This document shows, in pieces, positions 6,986 through 13,311 of a stretch of 64,000 nucleotides of DNA. This DNA comes from a virus. The stretch covers positions 1-64,000 of the IMG/VR virus record IMGVR_UViG_3300025593_000028. One strand, given 5' to 3'. The position numbers and the translations under genes were made by a program. Position 1 is the first letter of the stretch. The number at the start of each line of letters is the position of its first letter. The notes beneath the pieces were generated by a model. The model did not search any database, was not told where the DNA came from, and saw nothing but the letters and a program-made list of their open reading frames with translations.

Positions 6986-7007
6986 GGGAGGGCGGTGAAG
7001 CCCTCCC
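6986..7007 (-). terminator. Intergenic hairpin, TTCACC loop
   Basis: 8-bp stem GGGAGGGC / GCCCTCCC around a six-base loop reading TTCACC leftward, between the genes at 7018 and 6935. Same design at 8442-8471. Confidence 0.5.
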
Positions 7008-7017
7008 GGGCGCGCGG

Positions 7018-7215
7018 CTACCTGCCGCGCCCCTCCCCGCCGGGGCCAGCGAGCTCCTCCCGCACCAGGCGCTCGAGCCGGGGCGCTCGGGCGGCCTGAC
7101 GACGGAAGCGGCGGAGGCCACGCGCGCGGCGCGCAGCCCTCGCTTTGTCCTCGTCGGCCTCGGCGATGGCCGCGTCGATCCGGGACAGGAGGTCCCGGTC
7201 CTCTGCGTCTGCCAT
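7018..7215 (-). CDS. Small charged helical protein
   Basis: 65 aa, MADAEDRDLLSRIDAAIAEA then an Arg-rich body. Excellent ribosome site (AAGGAGGT, 5 nt before ATG 7215). Probably a soluble helical protein; function unknown. Confidence 0.65.
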   Translation of the reverse strand: MADAEDRDLLSRIDAAIAEADEDKARAARRARGLRRFRRQAARAPRLERLVREELAGPGGEGRGR

Positions 7216-7265
7216 CGCTTACCTCCTTCTCTCGTGTACCCGCTCCGCGGGTGCGCGGGAGCGGG

Positions 7266-7294
7266 CCGCAGGGGCGAGTCGAAGCCCCCTACGG
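7266..7294 (-). terminator. Intergenic hairpin at gene end
   Basis: 9-bp stem CCGTAGGGG / CCCCTGCGG read leftward, overlapping the stop of the gene at 7289. No T-run. Confidence 0.4.
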
Positions 7295-7540
7295 GTGCGC
7301 CGCGTCCTGCCCGCCGGCCAGGGCCAGGCAGACCAGGACGGCGAGCAAGAACAGCGTCGTCGCCAGGGTCGGGTGCCGCTCCACGAACGTCGGGGCGACG
7401 GAGGGGGCGGCGACCGCCTCCTCCAGCGCCACGCGCTCGAACTCGGCGCGGCTGTGAGCGCGCAGGCCGCAGCCGTCGCACTCGAGCACGGTCCTGCAGG
7501 CCACCGCGCTGACGTGGGACCCGCAGCTCGGGCAGTTCAT
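7289..7540 (-). CDS. Zinc-ribbon membrane protein
   Basis: 83 aa. CPSCG at residues 3-7 and CDGCG near 22-26 form a zinc ribbon; residues about 62-77 (TTLFLLAVLVCLALAG) a C-terminal membrane anchor. Start ATG 7540 with GAGAGGAG 5 nt upstream. Role unknown. Confidence 0.7.
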   Translation of the reverse strand: MNCPSCGSHVSAVACRTVLECDGCGLRAHSRAEFERVALEEAVAAPSVAPTFVERHPTLATTLFLLAVLVCLALAGGQDAAHP

Positions 7541-7557
7541 CTTCGCTCCTCTCGTCG

Positions 7558-7725
7558 TCATCTGCAGAGCTCCCCGTGCGCGGCGGGCAGGCAGTGCGCC
7601 GTGTCCACCCACACGAGTTCGCCGGACCGCTCCAGCCGCACGAGCGCGCGCCAGTAGGCGTCGACGTCGTAGCGGACGAGGGTGGCCAGGCCGTGGAAGG
7701 TCATCAGGGGGTCTCCGCGCCTCAC
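7558..7725 (-). CDS. Unknown 55-aa protein
   Basis: GTG 7725 overlaps the upstream TGA (GTGA), the commonest junction here. An internal ATG at 7704 (GGAG 9 nt upstream) would give 48 aa (MTFHGLATLVRYDVDAYW). No recognised family. Confidence 0.55.
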   Translation of the reverse strand: MRRGDPLMTFHGLATLVRYDVDAYWRALVRLERSGELVWVDTAHCLPAAHGELCR

Positions 7726-7979
7726 GAGACCGCCATCTCCCAGTATTCCGCGGCGAGCTCTACGTCGCCCTCGATGAGGGCGCGTGCGGCGAGTTCCTTG
7801 GGGGTGCCGCCGCCGTCGATGAGCGGCGGGCGCCGGCTGTCCGGGTCGACCGGGCAGGGCGCCGTGCGGCGGACGTAGCACTTGAGCTTGGAGTCCCAGG
7901 TGCGCGCTCCGGCCCGCGCGTAGATGCGGCCGGTGGCGGTGTAGACCAGTCCGCCCTCGATCTTGAAGCCGAAAGTCAC
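7722..7979 (-). CDS. Unknown 85-aa protein, first gene after promoter
   Basis: GTG 7979 with AAGGGAG 5 nt upstream. Begins MTFGFKIEGGLVYTATGRIY. Leader of about 35 nt from the promoter at 8022-8050. Unknown function. Confidence 0.65.
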   Translation of the reverse strand: MTFGFKIEGGLVYTATGRIYARAGARTWDSKLKCYVRRTAPCPVDPDSRRPPLIDGGGTPKELAARALIEGDVELAAEYWEMAVS

Positions 7980-8021
7980 GGGTGCTCCCTTCGTCGTAGG
8001 GATGGGCCGATTCCTGATGGG

Positions 8022-8050
8022 ATCATATCAGGTCGAGGCCGGGCCCGTAT
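8022..8050 (-). promoter_or_regulatory. Leftward promoter, TTAATA...TGATATGAT type
   Basis: TATGAT at 8022-8027 with TGA upstream, TTAATA 17 bp before the TGATAT and CCTTAAC before that. Second copy of the module seen at 3264 and 17757. Confidence 0.6.
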
Positions 8051-8112
8051 TAAGCCTCTGTTAAGGCCGCCCCAGGCGCGAGGCCGGGGACGGCCGGTGG
8101 GTACGGTGGAGT

Positions 8113-8232
8113 TTACCGGGGGCACTCGGCCACCCGGATCCTGTAGGGGGCCACGTCCAGGATCCTGACGAGGCCGCTGGGGTGCTCGATCCTGATGCGG
8201 CCGTCGGGGAGGACGCGGACGGAGGCCGCCAT
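8113..8232 (-). CDS. Short beta-rich protein
   Basis: 39 aa (MAASVRVLPDGRIRIEHPSG...). ATG shares one base with the upstream stop (TGATG). Small single-domain protein of unknown function. Confidence 0.55.
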   Translation of the reverse strand: MAASVRVLPDGRIRIEHPSGLVRILDVAPYRIRVAECPR

Positions 8233-8396
8233 CAGGCGACCTCCTCCTCGTACTTTTCCCAGGCGACCGCCACGGCGGTGGTGCTGTTGCGTCCCCACGC
8301 TTCCACGCGATGGTCGCCCATGTCGTCCGTGATGACTGCCTTGTAGGTGTGGTCGTCGACCTTGTGGACGGCGACGTCTCCTAGTATCGTGTCCAT
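8232..8396 (-). CDS. Unknown 54-aa protein
   Basis: ATG 8396 with CAGGAGG 4 nt upstream. MDTILGDVAVHKVDDHTYKA..., a small beta/alpha protein. No known family. Confidence 0.6.
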   Translation of the reverse strand: MDTILGDVAVHKVDDHTYKAVITDDMGDHRVEAWGRNSTTAVAVAWEKYEEEVA

Positions 8397-8441
8397 GCTG
8401 CCTCCTGTTCGTCGGTCGGAGGGTGCTTCGGGTACTTCAGG

Positions 8442-8471
8442 GCCGGGACGAGCGGTGAAGCCCGCCCCGGC
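8442..8471 (-). terminator. Intergenic hairpin, TTCACC loop
   Basis: 12-bp stem read leftward (GCCGGGGCGGGC / GCTCGTCCCGGC, two G-T pairs) with the loop TTCACC, just after the gene ending at 8486. Confidence 0.55.
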
Positions 8472-8485
8472 TGGATGGGGTGCCG

Positions 8486-8647
8486 CTAGGAGACCAGCTC
8501 CTGGACGAGCTTCTCGGCCTCGCCCTGGTCCCGCTGCAGGCGCTTCAGAGCGCGGACCTTCTTGGCGGCGTCTTTCTTCTCCTGTTCCGCCTTCTCGATC
8601 GCAGCCTGGATCATCTCGGGCGTCACGTCGGTCTTCTGCGTTGCCAT
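8486..8647 (-). CDS. Small charged coiled protein under tandem promoters
   Basis: 53 aa (MATQKTDVTPEMIQAAIEKA...), Lys/Glu-rich helix typical of a coiled coil. ATG 8647 with AAAGGA 6 nt upstream. First gene downstream of three stacked promoters, so probably strongly and conditionally expressed. Function unknown. Confidence 0.65.
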   Translation of the reverse strand: MATQKTDVTPEMIQAAIEKAEQEKKDAAKKVRALKRLQRDQGEAEKLVQELVS

Positions 8648-8705
8648 GGTAATTCCTTTCCGTTTTGGGTGGGCTCGTCGTGCCCATTCCCGATTTGCTA
8701 AGGAC

Positions 8706-8733
8706 ATCGTAACAGGTCGGGACGGGAAAGCAA
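8706..8733 (-). promoter_or_regulatory. Tandem promoter 1 (TTGCTT-16-TACGAT)
   Basis: -35 TTGCTT at 8728-8733 and -10 TACGAT at 8706-8711, preceded by TG. Nearest of three to the gene at 8647. Confidence 0.6.
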
Positions 8734-8759
8734 GGCCGGAGGACGGCCTTAACATTCAC

Positions 8760-8773
8760 GTGCCGATCGTCAC
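8760..8773. promoter_or_regulatory. Palindromic operator candidate 1
   Basis: GTGCCGATCGTCAC, symmetric around CGATCG, lying just downstream of tandem promoter 2 and upstream of promoter 1. Confidence 0.55.
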
Positions 8774-8784
8774 AAGCGCGCAGC

Positions 8785-8813
8785 TCTATATCAGGTCGGC
8801 GCCCGGAAAGCAA
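8785..8813 (-). promoter_or_regulatory. Tandem promoter 2 (TTGCTT-17-TATAGA)
   Basis: -35 TTGCTT 8808-8813, -10 TATAGA 8785-8790, extended by TGA. Near-consensus spacing of 17. Confidence 0.7.
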
Positions 8814-8830
8814 GGCGCCTTAACGAAGTC

Positions 8831-8844
8831 GTGCCGATCAGCAC
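8831..8844. promoter_or_regulatory. Palindromic operator candidate 2
   Basis: GTGCCGATCAGCAC, same position relative to promoter 3 as operator 1 has to promoter 2. Confidence 0.55.
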
Positions 8845-8854
8845 AAGCGCCGCG

Positions 8855-8883
8855 TCTATATCAGGTTCCGAGGCAGAAAGCAA
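8855..8883 (-). promoter_or_regulatory. Tandem promoter 3 (TTGCTT-17-TATAGA)
   Basis: -35 TTGCTT 8878-8883, -10 TATAGA 8855-8860, extended by TGA. Direct repeat of promoter 2, 70 bp away. Confidence 0.7.
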
Positions 8884-8900
8884 GGCACCTTAACAAGAGT

Positions 8901-8914
8901 GTGACGTACGTTAC
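8901..8914. promoter_or_regulatory. Palindromic operator candidate 3
   Basis: GTGACGTACGTTAC, a related 14-bp palindrome upstream of tandem promoter 3. Confidence 0.45.
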
Positions 8915-8973
8915 GACCCCGAATCTCGGGACTTTGTGACAGATCGCACAACCGGCTGGGGCAGGAGACGAAT

Positions 8974-8989
8974 TTCTAGAATTCTAGAA
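8974..8989. repeat. 16-bp perfect palindrome after a stop codon
   Basis: TTCTAGAATTCTAGAA, also a tandem pair of the 8-mer TTCTAGAA, one base beyond the stop of the gene at 8991. A/T-rich against the surroundings; terminator or protein-binding site. Confidence 0.5.
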
Positions 8990-8990
8990 C

Positions 8991-9197
8991 TCAGCTGTCC
9001 GCTATCATCCAAGCGACAGCCGCTACCGAACCAGACCACGCGGCCAGGATCATGGCACGGAACGACCACACCTGGGCAGCCGGAAGCGAGTCCCAGCTGA
9101 ACGATCCAGCCATGAACCCCGCGTAGAGCGCCGTGATCCACACGATCACAGCCGCGTACCCGACCACCTTCGCTGCTTTTGCTGTCTTCGCCGCCAT
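8991..9197 (-). CDS. Two-helix membrane protein
   Basis: 68 aa: VVGYAAVIVWITALYAGFMA and MILAAWSGSVAAVAWMIA as membrane helices. ATG 9197 with GGAGG 9 nt upstream; an ATG 15 nt earlier is possible but would overlap the ribosome site. Function unknown. Confidence 0.65.
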   Translation of the reverse strand: MAAKTAKAAKVVGYAAVIVWITALYAGFMAGSFSWDSLPAAQVWSFRAMILAAWSGSVAAVAWMIADS

Positions 9198-9199
9198 AC

Positions 9200-9319
9200 C
9201 TAGTTCCTCCATCCGTAGTCTAGCTCGACCTTCGGGACCTCGGGACGGATGCCCCATCCGCCGAGTACCCAGAAGAATTCCCATCCGTCTCCAGCTCTCA
9301 CCCCGCCGAGTTCCCTCAT
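9200..9319 (-). CDS. Short aromatic protein
   Basis: 39 aa, ATG touching the upstream stop (TGATG). Trp-rich (GWEFFWVLGGWGIRPEV). Unknown. Confidence 0.5.
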   Translation of the reverse strand: MRELGGVRAGDGWEFFWVLGGWGIRPEVPKVELDYGWRN

Positions 9320-9651
9320 CAGCCGCACCCGCAGTGTTCGCACACCTTGTCGCTGCCCCTGTAGCCTGGGTAGTTCCTGCACATGTCGGGCCTCGACTCG
9401 TACTCGCGGCAGAGCCGGGTGCCCTCGTCCCAGTGCCGGCAGCGGTAGTACTGCGTGCCGTCTGTCAGCTTCTTCGGGCCGGGCGGCTTGGCCCCGAACG
9501 CGGCCAGCCGCATCACCGCCTCTCCCGCGGTGATCTCGATCACCATGTCCGCGATGTACGCTTCCTCCTCCGCTTCGAGCCGGTGCTCGCCCCACTCCTC
9601 CATGGAGGGCGTGAGCGTGAACGCCGCGCAGCACCCGCCGTGGCAGCTCAC
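9319..9651 (-). CDS. YkgJ-like cysteine-cluster protein
   Basis: 110 aa from GTG (GTGA overlap with the ATPase gene). SCHGGCC at the N-terminus and CRHWDEGTRLCREYESRPDMC followed by YPGY and CEHCGCG match the UPF0153/YkgJ family, predicted to chelate zinc or iron. Coupled to the AAA+ ATPase; metal-dependent partner or independent accessory factor. Confidence 0.65.
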   Translation of the reverse strand: MSCHGGCCAAFTLTPSMEEWGEHRLEAEEEAYIADMVIEITAGEAVMRLAAFGAKPPGPKKLTDGTQYYRCRHWDEGTRLCREYESRPDMCRNYPGYRGSDKVCEHCGCG

Positions 9652-10895
9652 GCGAGTAGCTCACCCTTCGCCGCCTCCACGAGGTCTGACGGTGCTCGGC
9701 CCACGTACTCGCTGGCGTCGATCTCGATCCCCAGCGAGCCGGCCATCGCCTCTGCCTGCTCGGCGTCGAGCTCGTCCAGCTCCTCTTCGACGTCGACCCT
9801 CCCGGCGCGCACCAGCGCGGGGTCGAGCGCCTCCCTGCAGTTCGTCGTCATGATCGTGATCATCCCGTGCGGGGTCCAGACCCCGTCGAGCGAGTTCAGC
9901 ATGCCGGCGATCGACGCCTTGTCGTCGCGTTCGTCGCGCTCGGTGGCGGCGTGGAACACGTCGACGTCCTCGAGCAGGAGGACCGACCTCGGCTTGATCG
10001 CGGCGACGTACTGGGTGAGGTTCGAGTCTTTCTCGATGTCGCCCAGCGGGAGGTAGTACGTATCGAGCCCGAACTTCGCGGCGAGCGCCTTCGCGACGCT
10101 CGTCTTGCCGGTGCCGGGCGGGCCGTGGAGCAGGTAGCCTCTGTGCCAGGGCTGCCCGAGCCGCATGTACTCGCGCTCCGCCTTGAGGAACCCGTCTAGG
10201 TCGTCGACCAGTCGCTCGAGCTGCCCGCTCTTGAGCACGACGCTGTCGAGCTCGCGGGCGGGAGCGTCCCCACGCCGCACCCATTCCCCTCCCCAGCGCG
10301 ACGGCATGAAGAGCGTGGGTTCAGGGTCCTTGGCCCGCTTCGACTCGAGCAGCCCGTCGATCATCTCGACCACGGCGTCCCGTCCGGCCGCGTCCCTCGC
10401 GGTGAAGGTGATCTTCTCCATGTACTGCCGCCAGTTCTCAGGGAGGCTGGCGCGCTCCGGCACGTTCTCGCGCTCGACGGACACCACGACCACGTGGCCG
10501 TCGACCCTGACCTGCTGCCTGCGGCTGCCGTCGTACCGCAGCTTGAGCTTCTTCACCTCGCGGAACCCCGCGCCCCCGTCCGAGTCCTCGTCGTCCTCGA
10601 GCACGACCTCCGTCTGCGCGATCATCGCGCGGCGCTCGGCCTCGGGCATCTTCCCCAGCACCCACTCGTGCAGGTCCGGGTACGCCTCGTCGGTCCCCGC
10701 GACGGTGATCGTGAAGTCTTCCGTCGACTCGCGCCGGTCCCAGAGCCACTTCGCCGCGGGCCAGAGCAGCCGCCCGACGGCGACCGCGGTCGCGACCTGC
10801 CCGGCCCTCTTGCCGCCCCTCCGCTCGAGCAGCGACAGCGCGGCGGAGGCGTCCCCCGCCCCGCCCCCGGCCTTGGGTGCGTCTTCACCGCTCAC
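9648..10895 (-). CDS. BCS1-like AAA+ ATPase
   Basis: 415 aa from GTG 10895 overlapping the upstream stop. Walker A GPPGTGKT at 258-265 inside WHRGYLLHGPPGTGKTS, Walker B LLLEDVD at 306-312, sensor-1 TTN after GMITIMTTN, arginine RAGRVD. Residues about 30-52 contain a moderately hydrophobic stretch (ATAVAVGRLLWPAAKWLW) that could insert in a membrane, and 60-250 a beta-rich regulatory domain as in BCS1. The family acts as a protein translocase or remodeller; bacterial relatives occur in defence loci. The phage role is unknown. Confidence 0.75.
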   Translation of the reverse strand: MSGEDAPKAGGGAGDASAALSLLERRGGKRAGQVATAVAVGRLLWPAAKWLWDRRESTEDFTITVAGTDEAYPDLHEWVLGKMPEAERRAMIAQTEVVLEDDEDSDGGAGFREVKKLKLRYDGSRRQQVRVDGHVVVVSVERENVPERASLPENWRQYMEKITFTARDAAGRDAVVEMIDGLLESKRAKDPEPTLFMPSRWGGEWVRRGDAPARELDSVVLKSGQLERLVDDLDGFLKAEREYMRLGQPWHRGYLLHGPPGTGKTSVAKALAAKFGLDTYYLPLGDIEKDSNLTQYVAAIKPRSVLLLEDVDVFHAATERDERDDKASIAGMLNSLDGVWTPHGMITIMTTNCREALDPALVRAGRVDVEEELDELDAEQAEAMAGSLGIEIDASEYVGRAPSDLVEAAKGELLA

Positions 10896-11242
10896 TTGAA
10901 CTCCGGACCTTCGCTCAGCGACCAGTCCCTCGGGTCCTCCTCGAGCACGCCCTCGCGCACCAGCGACCCGATGGCCAGCGACCAGACGGACCCGCTCGGT
11001 CCCTGCCAGGGCTTCTCGTCCTTGACGCGCATGCGGACCGACTTGCCGGCCTCTACTAGCTCCGGCTTGCTCCACGGCGGGGGCCCGATCCTGCGCGCTC
11101 CCTCGCAGTGCGGGCACGGCCACTCGAAGTCGGGGGCCATGCAGAGCGCCGCCTGGATCGCCCCGGCGGCTTCCGAGATTTCCCCGGCCAGCTTCTTCGT
11201 CACGGCGTCCACGCCGTCTTCGTACTCTGCCGTCACTCTCAC
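10892..11242 (-). CDS. Zinc-ribbon protein with C-terminal winged-helix-like part
   Basis: 116 aa from a GTG overlapping the nucleotidyltransferase stop. CPHCEGARR mid-protein gives two Cys; another Cys lies earlier (ALCMAPD). The C-terminal part (GSVWSLAIGSLVREGVLEED) may be a small DNA-binding fold. Sits between the ATPase and nucleotidyltransferase with 4-bp overlaps on both sides. Confidence 0.55.
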   Translation of the reverse strand: MRVTAEYEDGVDAVTKKLAGEISEAAGAIQAALCMAPDFEWPCPHCEGARRIGPPPWSKPELVEAGKSVRMRVKDEKPWQGPSGSVWSLAIGSLVREGVLEEDPRDWSLSEGPEFK

Positions 11243-12051
11243 GACGACCACGCCTCCTGCGCCATCTGGACAGCGAGCCGGTTGATCGCGCCCCAGTCGG
11301 GCTCCCCCGGCAGCTTGCTCGCTCGACCGAACGTCTCGAGGTTCTCGTCCAGCCTGTGGGCGAGCCGCTCGACGCGGTACTTCGACCACTCGCCGCGCTT
11401 GATCTCGAGCAGCTCCTCCGCGTCGCCGGCCTCCCGCCGGTCCACGGTCATCCTGCCGGTGTCGAGGAACTCGATCCCCTGCCGCAGGATGCGCACGAGG
11501 TGCGACGCCTGCTTCACGTCGTAGCCGTAGCGGTCGAAGAGCTCCTTGCGCTTCTCCCCCATGTAGCCCTGGTACGAGCCGCTGAACATCTTCCTGAGCT
11601 GGCCCTGCGCGTAGCCGCGGAACGCGGGGTACGCGCGCATCGAGCTGAACAACTCGCGACGGTCCAGCAGCATCCGCCCGGCCGGCTCGATCCACGCGTA
11701 CATCTCGTCCGGCATCCACAGCAGCGCGAGCATGTTCGGGTTGCCCTTCGCGAGCAGCCTCAGCGCCTTCCGCCACTCGTAGCAGACGACGTCCCACTGG
11801 CCCTGCCGGACCTCGACGGTCCCGCGCGAGCCGAACTCGCGCAGCCCGAGCGCGTACTCTTCGTCCGGCACGACGACGCCCATCAGGTCCCGGTCGTCGA
11901 ACGCGTCCGGCTCCTCGGGCGGCACGTAGGTGCCGTGCGCCACGCTCCCGCGCCAGCCCAGCAGCACGCAGCCCTGGCCGAGCGCGTGGTCGTTCGTCGC
12001 GCAGACCTCGGCGAAGTCCTCGCCGCACACGCTGTCCACGATCTCGCTCAC
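11239..12051 (-). CDS. RlaP/YcgL-like nucleotidyltransferase
   Basis: 270 aa from GTG 12051 (GTGA). GWRGSVAHGTY (residues 32-42) followed by DDRDLMGVVVP matches the GS...DxD active site of the DNA polymerase beta-like nucleotidyltransferase superfamily, RlaP/pfam10127 branch. Family members transfer NMP to unknown targets. Downstream Tyr-rich helical half (MFSGSYQGYMGEKRKE) is typical. Part of the coupled ATPase operon. Confidence 0.7.
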   Translation of the reverse strand: MSEIVDSVCGEDFAEVCATNDHALGQGCVLLGWRGSVAHGTYVPPEEPDAFDDRDLMGVVVPDEEYALGLREFGSRGTVEVRQGQWDVVCYEWRKALRLLAKGNPNMLALLWMPDEMYAWIEPAGRMLLDRRELFSSMRAYPAFRGYAQGQLRKMFSGSYQGYMGEKRKELFDRYGYDVKQASHLVRILRQGIEFLDTGRMTVDRREAGDAEELLEIKRGEWSKYRVERLAHRLDENLETFGRASKLPGEPDWGAINRLAVQMAQEAWSS

Positions 12052-12203
12052 CGGCTGTCCCCTTCCTCCAACCGCACGATCGCGTCTTCGAGCACCTCGC
12101 GCACGGCCTGTTCCTCGACGAGCGTGAAGCCGCCCTCGATCCTCTCCTCCAGCTCGACGATCAGCTCGGTCGTGAATTCTTCGATGCTCAGCATGGTCGT
12201 CAT
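12048..12203 (-). CDS. Short acidic helical protein
   Basis: 51 aa, ATG overlapping the upstream stop (ATGA). Glu/Leu-rich two-helix sequence. Possible partner of the adjacent nucleotidyltransferase; unproven. Confidence 0.55.
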   Translation of the reverse strand: MTTMLSIEEFTTELIVELEERIEGGFTLVEEQAVREVLEDAIVRLEEGDSR

Positions 12204-12523
12204 CCCGTCACCGTCCTCGATTCGCGGCGCCTGCGCCGTTCGTCTGCCTGCAGCTCCATCCTCTCGCGCACCTCCGACATCATCGTCCGGGCGACCGCGA
12301 TCGCGCGCTCTTCTCCGGTCCCGTGGTCGCGCCTCCACCAGCGCTTCTTCTTGTCCTTGAACCCGTCCCCGGCCACTTTCAGGTTCGTGTACCAGTCGTA
12401 GGTGCACGCCATGATCGCGTTGTCTACCTCCTTGGGCCTCTCGCCCGGGCAGACCGCGTAGGACCACGTGCCGTTCGCGCGCTGCCAGACCTCCGCCCAG
12501 AGTTTTCCGTCTCTCACGGTCAT
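12200..12523 (-). CDS. Unknown 107-aa protein
   Basis: ATG 12523 with AGGAGGAG 3 nt upstream. Compact N-terminal half (MTVRDGKLWAEVWQRANGTW) and Arg-rich C-terminus. No family recognised. Confidence 0.6.
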   Translation of the reverse strand: MTVRDGKLWAEVWQRANGTWSYAVCPGERPKEVDNAIMACTYDWYTNLKVAGDGFKDKKKRWWRRDHGTGEERAIAVARTMMSEVRERMELQADERRRRRESRTVTG

Positions 12524-12642
12524 CGACTCCTCCTGTATCTAGCCGGCTTCAAGTGCTCGGGCCGGGCTTCAATGTTCTTCCGGGCGCGTTCGAGCGCCCT
12601 CCGCAGCCAGCCGCGTCTCGGTTCGTAGCGCACCGCGGTCAC
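12520..12642 (-). CDS. Short Arg-rich protein
   Basis: 40 aa from a GTG overlapping the acetyltransferase stop. Very basic (WLRRALERARKNIEARPE); likely nucleic-acid binding or a structural tail. The frame's longer extension lies over the acetyltransferase and was rejected. Confidence 0.5.
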   Translation of the reverse strand: MTAVRYEPRRGWLRRALERARKNIEARPEHLKPARYRRSR

Positions 12643-13022
12643 CCCACGTCGATGAACTTCGGGAACCGGTCGAAGAAGCGGTGCGACGCGTCGTTCCACG
12701 GCAGCACGCCGCACTCCGGCACGCGCCTCCCCACGGCTTCCGCGAGCCGGCGGCCGATCCCGTTCCGCCTGAACTTCGGCTTCACGTAGAAGTGCGCGAC
12801 CGGGCCGTCGTACCAGCGGTCGTTGAAGACCAGCGCCCACCCCGCGAGCTCGCCCTCGACCGTCCTGACGAGGAGGGCCGTGCCGTCCTTGATCCCGCGG
12901 TCGCGGATCCTGCGCAGCGCCTCTCCCATCTGCCCGGTGCGGTAGCAGACCTTCTCGCACTCGGCCGCTTCGTCGTCCGTCATCAGGTGCACGCGCTTGT
13001 GCGTCAGCCTGCGCGTCTCCAT
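12639..13022 (-). CDS. GNAT-family N-acetyltransferase
   Basis: 127 aa, ATG touching the previous stop (TGATG). Core sequence LVRTVEGELAGWALVF then HFYVKPKFRRNGIGRRL holds the acetyl-CoA motif R-x-x-G-x-G/A (RRNGIG), and a C-terminal beta strand. Acceptor unknown. Confidence 0.75.
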   Translation of the reverse strand: METRRLTHKRVHLMTDDEAAECEKVCYRTGQMGEALRRIRDRGIKDGTALLVRTVEGELAGWALVFNDRWYDGPVAHFYVKPKFRRNGIGRRLAEAVGRRVPECGVLPWNDASHRFFDRFPKFIDVG

Positions 13023-13198
13023 CAGATCGTGGGGATCGCCCTGGCGATCTCGTGCGCGGTCTCGACCAGCATGTCTGCCGCGCACCCGGCCTGGTCCACG
13101 TCCGGCTCGGACCTCGACATCTCGTACTCGAGCGTGCTCAGGTCCGACTCGAGGTCGCCCATCAGGCCGAGCACCCTGTCCCTCTCCTCCTTGTCCAC
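13022..13198 (-). CDS. Small acidic helical protein
   Basis: 58 aa from GTG 13198 (MDKEERDRVLGLMGDLESDL...), GGAGAGG upstream. One Cys pair region (GCAAD). Directly follows tRNA-Pro on the same strand. Confidence 0.55.
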   Translation of the reverse strand: MDKEERDRVLGLMGDLESDLSTLEYEMSRSEPDVDQAGCAADMLVETAHEIARAIPTI

Positions 13199-13226
13199 GG
13201 CACCTCTCCTTTCCTCGTACGGGTAT

Positions 13227-13299
13227 CTGTGCGGCGGGATTTGAACCCGCGACCGCCCGGTCCCGAACCGGGAGCTCTACCAGACCGAGCCCCGCACAG
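13227..13299 (-). tRNA. tRNA-Pro (CGG)
   Basis: Folds as a standard cloverleaf: acceptor CTGTGCG/CGCACAG, D-stem GCTC/GAGC, anticodon stem CCCGG/CCGGG with loop TTCGGGA (anticodon CGG), T-arm GCGGG-TTCAAAT-CCCGC. CCA not encoded. The box TAGGAT at 13306-13311 puts the predicted start site on the first tRNA base. Confidence 0.9.
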
Positions 13300-13305
13300 G
13301 CCCAG

Positions 13306-13311
13306 ATCCTA
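13306..13311 (-). promoter_or_regulatory. -10 box for tRNA-Pro, zero-leader
   Basis: TGATAGGAT: extended -10 whose TGA is also the stop of the HAD gene. Six bases separate TAGGAT from tRNA base 1. Confidence 0.6.

Noticed and set aside
10892-12028. A 378-codon Arg-rich reading frame over the nucleotidyltransferase
   Set aside because: Only its last 116 codons (from 11242) look like a gene; the rest is a shadow of the well-supported nucleotidyltransferase.
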